Shown here: positions 45,946 to 57,213 of the stretch, piece after piece
How the letters are laid out: every line of letters starts with the position of its first letter
How positions within the stretch are numbered: the stretch's first letter is position 1
Source: Scilla litardierei
Lineage: Eukaryota; Streptophyta; Magnoliopsida; Asparagales; Asparagaceae
Assembly (NCBI GenBank): GCA_030789695.1
Contig: CM061142.1
Span: 144,927,637 to 144,991,636 of the forward strand
Length of the DNA stretch: 64,000 bases
Direction of reading: 5' to 3'
The notes under the pieces: model-generated
Database searches by the model: none
Told to the model about the DNA's origin: nothing
Seen by the model: the letters and a program-made list of their open reading frames with translations, nothing else
Program-made: the position numbers and the translations under genes

Positions 45946-47212
45946 GTGTGATTTTGGTGTGCACATTTCCTGCACGAGTTCTCTTTGAATCAGGTGCATC
46001 GATGTGCATTATTTCTCGGAGCTTCGTGGAGAAGCATTCCTTGTCGATGTCCCCTCTTTCCAAGAGTTGGAATATCGTTACAGGGAATGGCGTGGTCTCG
46101 GTGCATCGTGGTTGCAATTCTTGCCCGTTGGTGGTTTGCGGACATGAGCTTTACGCTGATTTCATTGTCCACGACATCATCAACAACGATGCGGTCCTTG
46201 GGATGGATTGTCTTATGAGATTCTATGCTACGATCGACTGTCGGAGGAAGAAGGTGGTGTTCGAGATTCCCGGACATCCAGTATTTGAGTTCAGCTGAGG
46301 TAGCAGCTCGCTTGGTCATGTCAGATTTCGGGCCAGGCCGGTGGAGATTGTGGCTATGCAGATGGAGCTGGAGAGGCCAGCGGTTGTGCGAGATTTTGAT
46401 GACGTCTTCCCCGAGGAGATGTCTGGTTTGCCACCTGATCGAGCTTTAGAATTTTCTATTGATCTTATTCCGGGAGCGCAGCCGATTTCGAAGGCACCGT
46501 ATCGTATGGCACCCGCTGAGTTGGAGGAATTACGGAAGCAGCTGATGAGCTTTTGCAGAAGGGTTATATCAATCCTAGTGTGTCTCCGTGGGGAGCACCG
46601 GTCTTACTGGTGAAGAAGAAGGATGGTTCGCGTCGCATGTGCGTGGACTATCGGGAGCTGAATGCGGTGACCATCAAGAATAAATACCCGTTGCCGCGCA
46701 TTGATGATATTTTTGATCAACTTGGAGGTTTGAGGGTGTTTTCTAAGTTGGATCTGAGGAGTGGTTATCATCAGCTGAAGGTGAAGAAGGAAGATGTTCT
46801 GAAGACATCGTTCAGGATGAAGTATGGACACTATGAGTTTGTGGTTATGCCTTTCGGTGTAACCAATGCACCCGCAGTTTTCATGAATCTGATGAATCTG
46901 ATCTTCTACGACTTTTTAGATAAGTTTGTCGTTATCTTTATTGACGACATTCTGATCTATTCGAAGTCGGAGGAGGAGCATGCCTCGCACTTGAGGACGG
47001 TGTTGGAGATTTTGAGGAAGCATCGGCTGTATGCTAAGTTTTCGAAGTGCGAGTTTTGGCAGGACAGAGTTGCTTTTCTCGGGCATGTGGTGACTGGAGA
47101 TGGTATTTCAGTGGATCCCTAGAAGATCAGGGCCATCAGAGAGTGGCCTGTTCCGTAGTCAGCGTCTGAGATTCGGAGTTTCCTTGGGCTTGCGGGTTAC
47201 TATCGGCGTTTC
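45946..47212 (+). pseudogene. E protease and reverse transcriptase, truncated by D
   Basis: Protease active site reads FESGAS (Asp to Glu, probably inactive). RT includes [20 protein letters not shown] and [11 protein letters not shown]. Breaks: TGA at 46297 (EFS*GSSS), a one-base deletion near 46543 (QL-DELL), TAG near 47120 and TAG near 47156. The sequence stops at YYRRF, where D begins at 47213. Confidence 0.85.
47208..47212. repeat. Predicted target-site duplication of D (left)
   Basis: GTTTC precedes D's LTR. A has CGTTTCATTAAG at this point of pol, consistent with an insertion here. Confidence 0.5.
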
Positions 47213-47589
47213 TGATCGCTCCGGAATGTAACCCAAAAGTGCGACCGTGTAGTTTTACCGCAAGCGCACGGTGTAGCGGTGAGCGGGTTATCGAACACAG
47301 GGAGGAAGAATGAAAGTGCTTGCTCCGAACAACCTGGCTATTAAGAACAGAAAAGAGAGAATTTCCCTTTGGCGATCCTGTCACAATCATCAGACAAAAT
47401 GTGGAAGTATCAAATCAAATAAAGGACGTCTAGGGAATGGGGAATCCCCGCTACTCACCGTATCTCGTCAATGTGATTCGTTGGCATCAACATTGCTAGA
47501 ATAAAATTACGGATGAACTAGTTGCAACTGAATGTAAAACCTAGCTCACGCTCTCGTGCTGTTGCTGGTCTATAGCTATCCTAGGTTCG

Positions 47590-47875
47590 GGTCCAATCTC
47601 TTGCAAACCCTATCCTAGGCAAGCTAGCATTAGGATCAACATCATCGTTCAATCGTGCCCCGAGCCCACTCTCGTGCAAACTCGGGCCGTGACCTAGGTT
47701 GGGATAGTTCCTACCCGTCCAATCTCTTGCAAACGGGTATCGGTATGGAATTGCAACCGAGAACCCTAGTATCGGTCCAATCTCTTGCAAACTGATACTA
47801 CGGAAACTCGATTCCAACTCAATTCGGGTTTCTAGGGTTTCCTATCGAATTGGGATCCAATCTCTTGCAAATCCC
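47590..47875. repeat. Four-fold CCAATCTCTTGCAAA repeat in D LTR
   Basis: The 15-base word recurs with spacings of about 75-135 bases inside the transcribed part of the LTR, each time followed by a stretch with ATCGGTAT- or CCTA-like words. The same set is in the other LTR (57593-57880). Confidence 0.75.
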
Positions 47876-48359
47876 AATCGGTATGAACTCCTAGCCATCC
47901 GTAGTAAATCGATCCCAAACTAACCCTAATAGCAATTCTAGCAAAATTTCTATCAATTCATCATAAATCTGAAATTGGGCTCGTAGGGTTCATCCCCACG
48001 CCCCAAGACGTATAGACTACTCACAATTCATAGCACAAACACAAAAATAATCAATGGAATTAACAAGAGAATTCATTACAATATTGAGATAAGCAATAAA
48101 AATAGTATTTTTAGAGGAGAGAGACACAAACCAATGGAGTTCTTCCAATAATCCAACAAAAATCAACTTTCCTCTCCTCTCCAATCACAAAAATCTAAAG
48201 CTAAAAGTTTAATCTAAAAAGCTGCAAAAAGTAAAGAGAAAAGCCCCCCAAACCTAGGGTAAAAACAGGGGTTAAATACCCCCCAAAATCGTCCAAAAAA
48301 CTGTGACCAAAATGCCCCTGCGCAGCCTGAAAACCGCAATTTTCGCTACAGACAGCGCG

Positions 48360-48750
48360 TCGCACTCGGCCGAGTGACAAAAGTCGCTCGGCCGAGTGAC
48401 AAACCCTGAGAATTTCCAGTAAGTCTGGGTCTTCGGGGATCTTCACTTCGGGGGCGGCTCGGCCGAGTGAGTTGTCGTCACTCGGCCGATGGCTTCTATG
48501 TACTCGGGCGGTCGGCTTTTGCCACTCGGCCGAGTGGGTCTTCTGAAGCTCAGGCAGACGAAAAATAGTAAGTTGGTTATTTTTGATGGGCTTCGTCTGC
48601 GTGCCACTCGGGCGGACGGGGTCTCGTCACTCGGTCGATGTGGCTTTCGACGCTCGGCCGAGTGCACACATAAAACTTGTCCGATCAGGTCGGCCGAGCG
48701 GTGTCTCGCTGGTCGGTCGAGTGACTCCTTCACTCGGCCGAGTGAGACAC
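48360..48750. repeat. CACTCGGCCGAGTG palindrome array in D 3' LTR
   Basis: About ten copies of the 14-base palindrome or close variants (some with a T for a C), upstream of the TATA box on the element strand. The other LTR has the same array from 58370 until F interrupts it. Confidence 0.85.
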
Positions 48751-49039
48751 CAAAAATGCCCAAACAGCTTGTTTTGGCCTCCTCGTCGCTCCTGCGACGT
48801 TCTTTCTTCTTTCGCTCCTCTCCAATGGCAAAATACCCCTCGGGGAGGTCGTCGGTGACACTTTGGAGTAGGCGTATCTCGAGATCACTCCAAATCGCTC
48901 CAAATCACCTGAATTACGACAAAAACAACAAATCGTGAAAAGCATCGCAATATCGTCGATATATCGTGAAAAACATGATTTGGGCGATCTAAATGGCATG
49001 CAAACATGCGGGAAAAAAGTGTAAAATAAGGAGTGATCA

Positions 49040-49053
49040 AAAACCCCCAAGCT
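49040..49053 (-). promoter_or_regulatory. Polypurine tract of D
   Basis: AGCTTGGGGGTTTT on the minus strand directly before the 3' LTR. Confidence 0.8.
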
Positions 49054-50990
49054 TACCTCTTACTCGTCCTCGAGGAAGATAAGTAAAAGGCGAACCCGGC
49101 GGATTCAAAAAACAAAAACGGCGAAAAACGAAAAAATGAAAAACGAAGAAAAACGAAAAACGAAATAAAAACGAAGAAAAACGAAGGAGGCGAAGAGGGA
49201 AGCTGCTAGATCATTTTCTCAGTACGTGGGTTTTGCTTACTCATATAGCATGCACCGAATGAAAAACACATGTCAAAGAATTTTATTTCGATATCATAGT
49301 ATAATGGTACAAATAGAAATAGAAAACCCAAGAATAATGATATAACATGAAAAACGGAATAATTTTAGAATTAACATCGTCTGAATCATTTAAAGCGGTA
49401 TACAACATAGCAGATCACACACTTTTCAATTGAATGCTTTCTATGAGGAGTATAAGAGTATCACGCAATAGAATAGAAAGAATAGATAAGCATGGATTTC
49501 ATGAAATGAGTGCTAGGCATAGATTTCTGGACTTCGTAAAGCTAAAAATAATCTCACCGAGTATAGAATATTACTTAGCCTAGGTTGTCGTGCAACGTCA
49601 AGTAGTCGCTCTCTCACACATCATTGGATTCCCTCCCCCAAGCTTATCTATAAGCGTGGTGGCATAAAAAATAATATTTACATCCCCATTTTTTATGAAG
49701 CTCCAAAAGCAACAAAAATAAAAACAAAAAGAGGGAAAGAAAGAGAGAACATGAGATGGGATGGTTCTTTCCTCTTTTCTTTTTCTTTTTCTCTTCTTTT
49801 TTCTCTTTTTTTATAGCATATATACACAATGATCCCAAATCAAAGAGAAATAAGGATATACAAGAATTTTTCTTTTTCTTTCTTTGGTTTTGGGAAATTT
49901 GGAGCTAGGAATTAATAGCGGGGGAAATGCCATATAATAGAACCGCTAAGGGGAGATTCACCAATGATTTTAAAATAGAGAAATGATGTTCAAGATTTGT
50001 GGAGAAAGAAATAAATATATCTCTCAGTTCACTCTATAGGACGTGCACGACAACTTCAGCAGGGTAATCTAATCTACTCAGTTTCAATCACAAAAAAGCT
50101 AAACTAATCCAGATTTACCATAGCTAACATCATTCAATCATCCTGAAGTGAAATGTACAAATCATGCATATAGAAGTGATATAGGAAAAGAAATCGGTAC
50201 TCCAGATATAAGCATTCAATGCGTGAATCTTGGTGTGTTCTCTGCAATAGCATACATATGAATATTCAGACTCAGCTAATAATAAAATTTCATCCATTTT
50301 CATGCGGAAAAAGTGTGGGTTACTATATCTAAATGCAAGGCAAATCACATCATATGATATCAGAAATAAAATCTAAGACATGACAAATATAGCATGCATA
50401 TAGAGGAAGCTAACTCCACGTCATCATCATCACAGAAAAGTCATCTCTAGCATGAGATGAAAAAGAAATAAAGATAAAAGGGGAAAATAAAACTATTTAC
50501 AATGCAGCACACAGAAAAATAAGAAAAACGTGATGCATGGTAAAATAAAAGAAAAAAATGATGAAAATAAGTGCAAAAGCGGAAAATGGCGTGAAAAAAC
50601 TAAAAACAAAAGTGGTAAATCGAAAAGAACGTGAGAACTCACTCCCCTAAGCTAAATGGCACAGTGTCCTCAATGTGCAAAGTGTGGCACACCGAGAGAC
50701 AAGTAATGTGAGGGGTAAGTGAGGATGCATGCATGAGGAAAAATAAAAGAAAATAATGAAACGAAAAATATGATGCGGACATGATGCATGCAGATATAAA
50801 GGAGTGATACAGATATAAAGGTGTGACACCAAAAACTCTCCCTCTCTCCCAAAAAAGATATATAAAGATATATGAAGAAAATGTGTACCCAAAAACAGTG
50901 AGGGGAGGGGGGGTGTGGCCAACAAATGCATCAGGACCCAGCAGAGACGGGCAGCACAACGGCAAAAAGAATCGATGGCATCAAGGGTGC
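49054..50990 (-). other. 3' untranslated region of D
   Basis: Non-coding, A-rich on the plus strand. It has a CCCCCAAGCT tract near 49635 and the conserved hairpin motif at 50642-50678. Confidence 0.6.
50642..50678 (-). repeat. GCACATTGAGGACACTGTGC hairpin plus AGCTTAGGGGAG in D
   Basis: The D version of the motif seen in H and C: the stem is partly rewritten but still pairs, the loop GAGGA is kept, and a G-rich tract follows at the same distance. Confidence 0.65.
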
Positions 50991-53085
50991 CTAAGAGGGT
51001 GGGGCTGCGCCGTCTCCGTCCTGAGGTGGAGGTGGTGGGGGTGGTGGAACAGGCTGCTGAGCGGGTGTGGGTGTGGAAGTGGAAGTGGAAGCAGGCTGGG
51101 TGTGTGTAGGAGTGGGGACCTGCTGGGTGGGTACGGGAACATGGGGTAGCCGCTCTAGTACCTGGGTAAGGCAGTAGTGAATATGCGGGAGCAGGTCAAA
51201 GCGGCCAGCCATCGCTGTGACGGTGGCAGACAGGGTCCTAAGGTCGCCATTGAGGCCACTCACCGCCCCCTCGAGAGCACGAATGCTCTGAAGTACAGTG
51301 TCGGGGGAGGTGGTGCAGAGGGACGTACCGGTCTGTGCTGTGTAGGGCGGGGCTGGCGTACTCGGGTGGCGTAGGTGATGGGCTCAGCAGGTAAATGGAC
51401 GAAAGGTGCTGCGCTCGCAAGCATGGGCCTGGCCTCAGTGTGAGGCCGGGGCACCGGCTGGTGAGAAGTGGAGGCAGCAGCAACGAAAGAGGAATACAAA
51501 AGTGGCAACGAGGCGGCCAGAGAGGTCGGTGACACAGAAGTGTGGACAGACGCCACGACACTATCAGAGAATACAGCAGCGGTGGAGACAGAGGTGGAGA
51601 CCACGGTCTCTATGGCGGTGGCAAAAGAGGGCTCTCCGCACTCAACTATAGTCGGCCGGCGCTCGGGTAGGGCAGAGGAAACGGGCTCGACAGACAGAGG
51701 GCCAGTGGTGGTGGGCGTGTGGGTAGTGGAGGTGGGCTCAGCTAGGGTACTCCCGACACCGACAGAAGTGTGGACAGAGGTGTCGGGAGCAGCAGAAATA
51801 TCAGGGATAGGCTGAGGGGCCACGGGGTCAACAGGGGCAGCAGGCTCAACAGGTGCAACAGGGTCTGCGGGGGCAGCGTGGGCAGCGTGGGCATGCTCGG
51901 CCTCCTCGGCCTCGAGCACGTATGCGGCTGGGATCAGAAGATCCATCGCCGGGAGCCAGTCCACCTGGGCCGGTGCAATCTGAGTCCGAGCTGGGCTCGG
52001 AAGAATCATGTAATCGGCACCGTAGGGGCCGTGCAGCCAGACCCAGTGTCGCTCACCGTGCGGACGAAGCATCTTCATCCGGGCCATAACATCTATGGAC
52101 AGTGAAGTGGGGCCCGGTGCTCGTCACAGGTCATCTGGAAAGTCCTCGCCGGTCATAAGGGCGAGCAAGGTGATCAGACCGCCGCAACATATAGGTGAGC
52201 GAGCGCCCATCGATACGATGATGCGGTCCAAAAACCAAGCCGCGACATCAATCACGACGACGGGGACCAACTCATCGCCCTCCCTAGATAGAGATCTGGG
52301 TCGTGTCATCGCGTAGATCATATAAGGCTACGGTGTGGACTTCGTACCCGGCTCATATCTGGCCAAAAAGGTAGTCGCCATAAGGCGCTGAGCTATACGG
52401 AGGCAGGGATGGACAATGGCCGAGGCCTTGGCCTTACTAGGGTCAAAGGCAACGTGAAGACCCGTAATCCGGGCCCAGAAGGCGCCGTCATCGAAGGAAG
52501 GTGGGGGGATATGGGTGGGGGCGTAACCACGGTCGACCCCGGGGACATCGGGCCACGAGAAGAAAGCTCTCATCATACCGAGAGTGACCTGGCACTCTCG
52601 GTCCATGAACTGAAACGAGCATCCCTCGTCGGTCTGGGCGATCGAACTAAGAACCCCAAGTGTCGGACGGATAAACGTGTCCGCCGACACCTGGAAGAAA
52701 TCTCACCAGCCCACGTTGTCGTACAACGTGAGCATCCCCTCGAGTACCCCCAGGCGTCCTAGGTCTACAGGGTGTGCGAACCTGGAGGGTACAATCGAGC
52801 GCTAGGAAATGCGCTCGAAAGTGACGCGGTGTGCATCGTTTCGAAACGTAATCCCTATCGGCCCGATAAGTGGAGCCGGAGGTGGTGGCTGTGGAGCGGC
52901 AGGGAGTGGCTGTGCGGGCTCTGTAGGCTGTGCGGGGTGTGCGGGGCCTGCAGGCTAGGCTGGGTGAACGGGGTGTGGTGGAGAAGGCGGAGGAGAGTCC
53001 TCCACCTCGTGGGAGGGGCCGGCATCATCCGACCGCTTCCGTTTGGCGGAAGCTCTCCTCGACCGCGGCCGTGTCCGGGGCGGCA
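50991..53085 (-). pseudogene. D ORF1: ATHILA-ORF1-like nuclear-type protein
   Basis: One minus-strand frame runs from an ATG at about 53085 to 51260, with stops at about five codons (TAG after HPVHPA, TAG after FERIS, TGA after DNVGW, then after TKSTP and after FPDDL). It finishes in another frame at 51263-50991. The N-terminus is very basic (MPPRTRPRSRRASAKRKRSD), like a nuclear localisation signal, then Pro-rich. The core has LGVLSSIAQTDEGCSFQFMD, HPCLRIAQRLMATTFLAR and RSPICCGGLITLLALMTG, which resembles the plant ATHILA ORF-1/putative plant transposon protein family. The tail is Ala/Pro/Thr-rich, ending with a run of prolines. Function unknown. It has its own upstream TATA box and palindrome array. 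Confidence 0.65.
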
Positions 53086-53624
53086 TATGGGCCCCGAGCG
53101 CTCACCAAAACTAATAAAAATGCGGCGTGCGTAAAATAAAGGAAAGAATATACCACGACACGCCGCGAGAGCAAAGCTATGGAAGCGTGCGAAGGTGACA
53201 CCTCCACGTAGCCCAAAACAATCCCTGGAAGCTCCCCTGGGCTCCCCTAAGCTCCCAAATATAAACTGCGCATGAAACGGAGATATCAGCGAGTAATATT
53301 CAAAACGTATGGGGAATTAGGGGTATAATAGATAGAAATTGAAATTAATTTGGGTTTGGGGTTCGTTTAACGCATGGATCGTCGCAAAACACACAAAAGA
53401 GGAGAAATAGGCGAAAATCGGCGTTACCGGAGGTGGCCGGAGGCGTGGCCGCTGGCGGTGACTCGGGCGAGGAGCGGCGGAGGCTCGGCTAGCGGTAGGT
53501 GGCCGAGCGGCGGCGCGGCGCGAGTGATCGGGCAAGCAAAGGAGGGGATTCGGGCGCTGGGAATGTGAAAGGTCGGGCGCTGGCGATTTCGTTTGTTTCG
53601 AAAAACGCGCCCGACCCCCACGCC
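53086..53624 (-). other. Leader of D ORF1
   Basis: About 540 bases, GC-rich near the TATA box, between the internal promoter and the ORF1 start. No coding frame that I would support. Confidence 0.4.
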
Positions 53625-53633
53625 TTTTTATAG
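53625..53633 (-). promoter_or_regulatory. Internal TATA box of D
   Basis: CTATAAAAA on the minus strand, directly downstream of the internal palindrome array and upstream of ORF1. Confidence 0.6.
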
Positions 53634-53641
53634 TAAAAGTT

Positions 53642-53970
53642 ACGACTCGGCCGAGTGACCGGGTCGCTCGGCCGAGTGAACTCAACGGAAAATTCCTCCC
53701 CGCTTACGCTTCGGCCGAGTGGCCTTGCCACCCTCGACCGAGTGGAGTAAGTCCATTCGGCCGAGTGGCTCAAGCTACTCGGGAAGACTCGCCCTAGGAG
53801 CGTATCAGTTTTACTCGGCCGAGTGAATATATATACTCGGCCGAGTAGCAGTTGTACTGAAATCAAGAAAAGAAACAGAGAGTTGGGTACAGTAGACTTC
53901 CCTCGTTCGTGAGCGGCTCGGCCGGATGAACTTGTGTGCTCGGCCGAGTGACTAGTATACTCGGCCGAGT
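53642..53970. repeat. Internal CTCGGCCGAG palindrome array of D
   Basis: About nine copies of CTCGGCCGAGTG or variants, the same word as in the D LTRs, in the internal region between the pol remnant and ORF1. Confidence 0.85.
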
Positions 53971-54195
53971 GAGCCTTGTTTTCTGCCGTTTGTCTTCGTT
54001 ATGGCTCTAAACTCTGTTTTTCTTCCTCCAGTCGATTTCATTTTCCTCCTAAGCATCGAGCGCCTTCCTGGGGTGCTCCTCGTCGCCTTGTGCATCCTCC
54101 TAATGATGGGTACCTCGTTCTCCTCTCCTGTCAGGAAAAATAGGACCCGTTATCACAAGATTTTTGGGCGAACGACTCAAAACACTAAAAAATTT

Positions 54196-54573
54196 CTAAA
54201 ACAAAAATAAAAGAAAAGTAAAAATAAAGCTATAACCGTCGGGTTGCCTCCCGACAAGCGCTCGTTTAAGGTCGTGAGCTCGACCCCCTATGATTTTCAA
54301 TAAATGCGGGATGTTTGGTGCATATGAGATGCACCCGTCAAATTTTCCGGGGAGAACGCTTGGATTCGGAAGTTGCGGCGGGGCGTTCTCCCTCGGTGGT
54401 CTCTCGTCTCGAATAGTGTTGGGGGGAGGCTCCCCCAATCTAGCGTTTGCTCCGATCTTCGGCTTAACCGGTGACACCGATTTCTGTGCCGGCGGAGCTT
54501 TCTTCGGAGACTTCATCTTCGAGAGCTTGCAGAGCTCTCGAATCCTTGCGACATCAGCGTCACCTTCGTCAAT
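54196..54573 (-). pseudogene. D pol-end remnant
   Basis: A frame ending AHDLKRALVGRQPDGYS and then hydrophobic codons resembles the tail that follows integrase in Athila polyproteins. It sits directly after the protease fragment, so RT, RNase H and integrase appear to have been lost by one internal deletion. Short and tentative. Confidence 0.35.
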
Positions 54574-55858
54574 TTAAGTGGAGAGGTCGGGGGAATCATT
54601 TGTCTTCTCTTCTTGGTCCAAATTCGGCTCTTCCTCAAAATCCTCCTTGAATAGAGCGCCGATCGAATGGGGGATCGCTTCATCAATTTCCTCGTCAAGG
54701 AGGTCCATATAGTCCAGCTCCTCATGGTAAGGCATGTGTTTCATTGCCTTAGGAATATGAAGCTCCACCTCGATGTTGCCGACGTTCAATGTTAGGGTAC
54801 CTTCTCGCACGTCGACAATGACACCGGCGGTGGCGAGGAACGGGCGTCCAAGTATCAATGACGTATCTCCCTCCTCCTTAACGTCCATGATCACGAAGTC
54901 ACATGGCAAACATATGCCCCCCCAGGACTTGTAGCGGGATGTCCTCTGCGATCCCTACCGTCCTTATGATCCGTCCATCGGCTAGTTGTATCCGCATGTC
55001 GGTGGGCTTCAATTTCGTCCTGGTGTTTAGCCTTAGGAACATGGAGAGAGGCATGAGGCTAACACTAGCCCCTAAATCCACCAACGCCTTTTGTAGAGGG
55101 ACGCCGCCCAAGGTGCAAGGAATTCGAAAACTCCCCGGGTCTTTGAATTTGGCCGGCTCCTTCTCTCTCTTGGTGAACCAAGAGCCCTCCTCGGCGAGCA
55201 TAATTTTCTCCTTCCTCTTTCTCCCCGAAATCAAATCCTTTAAAAATTTAGCGTATGTCGGGATTTCCACGATGGCGTCGAGGAAAGGAATGTTGAGGAT
55301 AACCCCTCTCAGATACTCGAGAAACTTTGCTAGCCTTTTCTCCATTTTCGCTCTAGCAAGCCTCTGGGGGAATGGGACCGGCGGCATAAAGCGCATTTCT
55401 TCAATCAATTGCTCAGCTCTAGATTTCTCCTTTTCTTGCGGCTCATTCTCCTTCTCAACTTCAACTACCGGCTCAATCGGCTCTACATTCTCCTCCACGG
55501 GCTCCTCGGTAGGAATCATGGCGGGGGTGGTATCCTTCTCGCCTCTAGTTGTAACGGCAACCACGGCATTGATGTGGCCGGTGTTGCCCCGTGGGTTTTG
55601 CTCGGGTTGAACCGGCAATTGTTGAGTATTTCGATTGAGCAACGCCAATTGCTCCGAGATTTGTGCCACAACGGTTGTAAGGGAGTCTTGGCTCTCCTTC
55701 AAGGAAGCATTGACCTTCTTTTGCTCGACCATAAACTCCTCCACTCTAGCTTTGAAGTCGGATCGTTGTCGAGCTTGTGGAGGGTTTTGATTTCTCCACC
55801 CTTGATTGTATCCGGGCGGCCTATAGGGTGGAACTTGTTGCTTCGGTGGAAAATTTTG
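54574..55858 (-). pseudogene. D gag C-terminal part and aspartic protease
   Basis: Continues the gag frame after a stop at 55859. A coiled-coil-like region (FMVEQKKVNASLKESQDS) and a Glu/Pro-rich linker are followed by FMPPVPFPQRLARAKMEKRL. Then the retropepsin has ALVDLGASVSLMPLSMF, the Athila form of the active site with Leu in place of Ser/Thr, and a flap region IQLADGRIIRTVG. A run of seven Gs at 54917-54923 (one too many) shifts the frame; beyond it PCDFVIMDVKEEGDTSLILG and RPFLATAGVIVDV complete the protease fold. An acidic tail ends at TGA/TAA near 54574. Protease cuts Gag; this copy is broken. Confidence 0.75.
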
Positions 55859-57070
55859 TTATGGAGGCCCCCTCGGTGGATAGTGTTGTTGTTGGGGGGG
55901 TGGTGGTGGTGGTCGAGCTTGTTGAGGTGGTTGTTGCGGCGGGTTCAAAGCTCCTTTATTGTTGGCATAAGAGAAACCGGGATGGTTTCTTGTGGGATTG
56001 GCCCAATATCCTTGGTTCCCCATGACATACTGAACTTGCTCCAAGGATCCCTCTCCTTGCTCTCCTCCCAAATACATAGCTTGAGATTGGTCTTGCCAAT
56101 CACACATTTGATTCGTTGGTGCGGATGTGGAAGGGGTTTCTTGGGGCTCCGTGATAAACTTCTCCAGTCTCTCCACTACCTTGTGGAGAGAATCAAACAT
56201 GCTTGTCATCTCCGCAACGGTCTTTGCCTTATAGATGCTAGTCGGCTTCAAGGAGGACGTAGAGTGTCCTCGCTCATCCCCCCATTGTTGAATGTTTGAG
56301 GCCATCTCCTCAATTAGGGCCGTAGCTTCGTTGGGAGTCTTGGATAGGATAGCACCATTCGCCGCGGCATCAATAATTTGCTTGGTCCCCGGTTGGAGAC
56401 CATTGTAGAAGCTATGAACTAGCTCCCAATCTTCAATGCTATGGTGAGGGCATTGATGCTGCAGATCTTTGAAACGCTCCCAAGCCTCATAGAGCGTCTC
56501 TTGTGGTCCTTGCTTGAAGGACATAAGAGCGCTCCGAATCTTTACCGTCTTGGAGGGCGGATAGAACTTGTCAATGAACGCACTCGCCAACTCGTCCCAT
56601 GTGGTAAAGACTCACTCAGCTTGCGTCCTCAACCAATAAAGTGCTTTGTCCTTTAATGTGAAGGGGAAGAGGCGCAGTCTGATGGCATCGATGGAGACCC
56701 CCGTCATCTGAAATGTGGCGCACTTCGACAGAAATAGCTGGATATGGTAGTGGGGATTTTCATGGGAATTCCCATGAAATGGATCCTGCTGCATCAGAAC
56801 CACTAGTCCAGTCTTCAGCTCAAAGTTCTTGTCAGCCGCCAACTCCGGCATGGCAATGGATGAGGTCGTAGAAGAGGTCTTAGGCCGAAGCCTATCTCGA
56901 ATAGAAATAATCCTCGCCATTCTTGCCGCTAATTGTTCCACAGTTTCCGGGTTAGTCATAAACCTCCCTTCCGGATCTTGTCTTCTCTCCGCTCTGATTC
57001 TCCGCGCAGGACGCTCAATCTCGGGATCAAATAATATAGCTTCAGGGTCCGCCGTCGATCTCGTGTTCAT
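55859..57070 (-). pseudogene. D gag
   Basis: Starts ATG at 57070 (MNTRSTADPEAILFDPEIER). The Athila-type Gag core is clear: NPHYHIQLFLSKCATFQMTG, DAIRLRLFPFTLKDKALYWL, then after one in-frame TGA (56612-56614) WDELASAFIDKFYPPSKTVK, ETLYEAWERFKDLQHQCPHH and SFYNGLQPGTKQIIDAAANG. The C-terminal part is Gln/Pro-rich and stops at 55859 in PRGPP. It forms virus-like particles in intact relatives. Two stops make this copy non-functional, though most of the sequence is well preserved. Confidence 0.85.
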
Positions 57071-57189
57071 GCACGGGAAAACAAAGTTTCAAAGAAGTGA
57101 TTAGCACAATGGAAGGGTTAGATAAAAAATAATGAAATAAAAACAAAAAGAAAGAAATAGCTAGGGTGGTAAGATCAAAAGCAATCGCC

Positions 57190-57207
57190 TCCCCAGCAAC
57201 GGCGCCA
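57190..57207 (-). promoter_or_regulatory. Primer binding site of D (tRNA-Asp type)
   Basis: TGGCGCCGTTGCTGGGGA on the minus strand, 6 bases from the 5' LTR. Confidence 0.9.
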
Positions 57208-57213
57208 AAAACT

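Larger units (their letters stand above)
42107..47212 (+). mobile_element. Element E: Tekay/Del-type chromovirus, left part
   Basis: Same family as A (LTR start TGTAACGACTGG, gag, PR, RT). Inserted in B's 3' LTR. Interrupted inside pol by D at 47213. RNase H, integrase and the 3' LTR are not in the window. Confidence 0.9.
47213..49039 (-). repeat. 3' LTR of D
   Basis: 1.83 kb. On the element strand it starts TGATCACTCC and ends GGAGCGATCA, a 10-base terminal inverted repeat with one mismatch. Palindrome array at 48360-48750; TATTTAA box at 48272-48278. A direct repeat of CCAATCTCTTGCAAA occurs four times at about 47592-47870. Confidence 0.9.
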
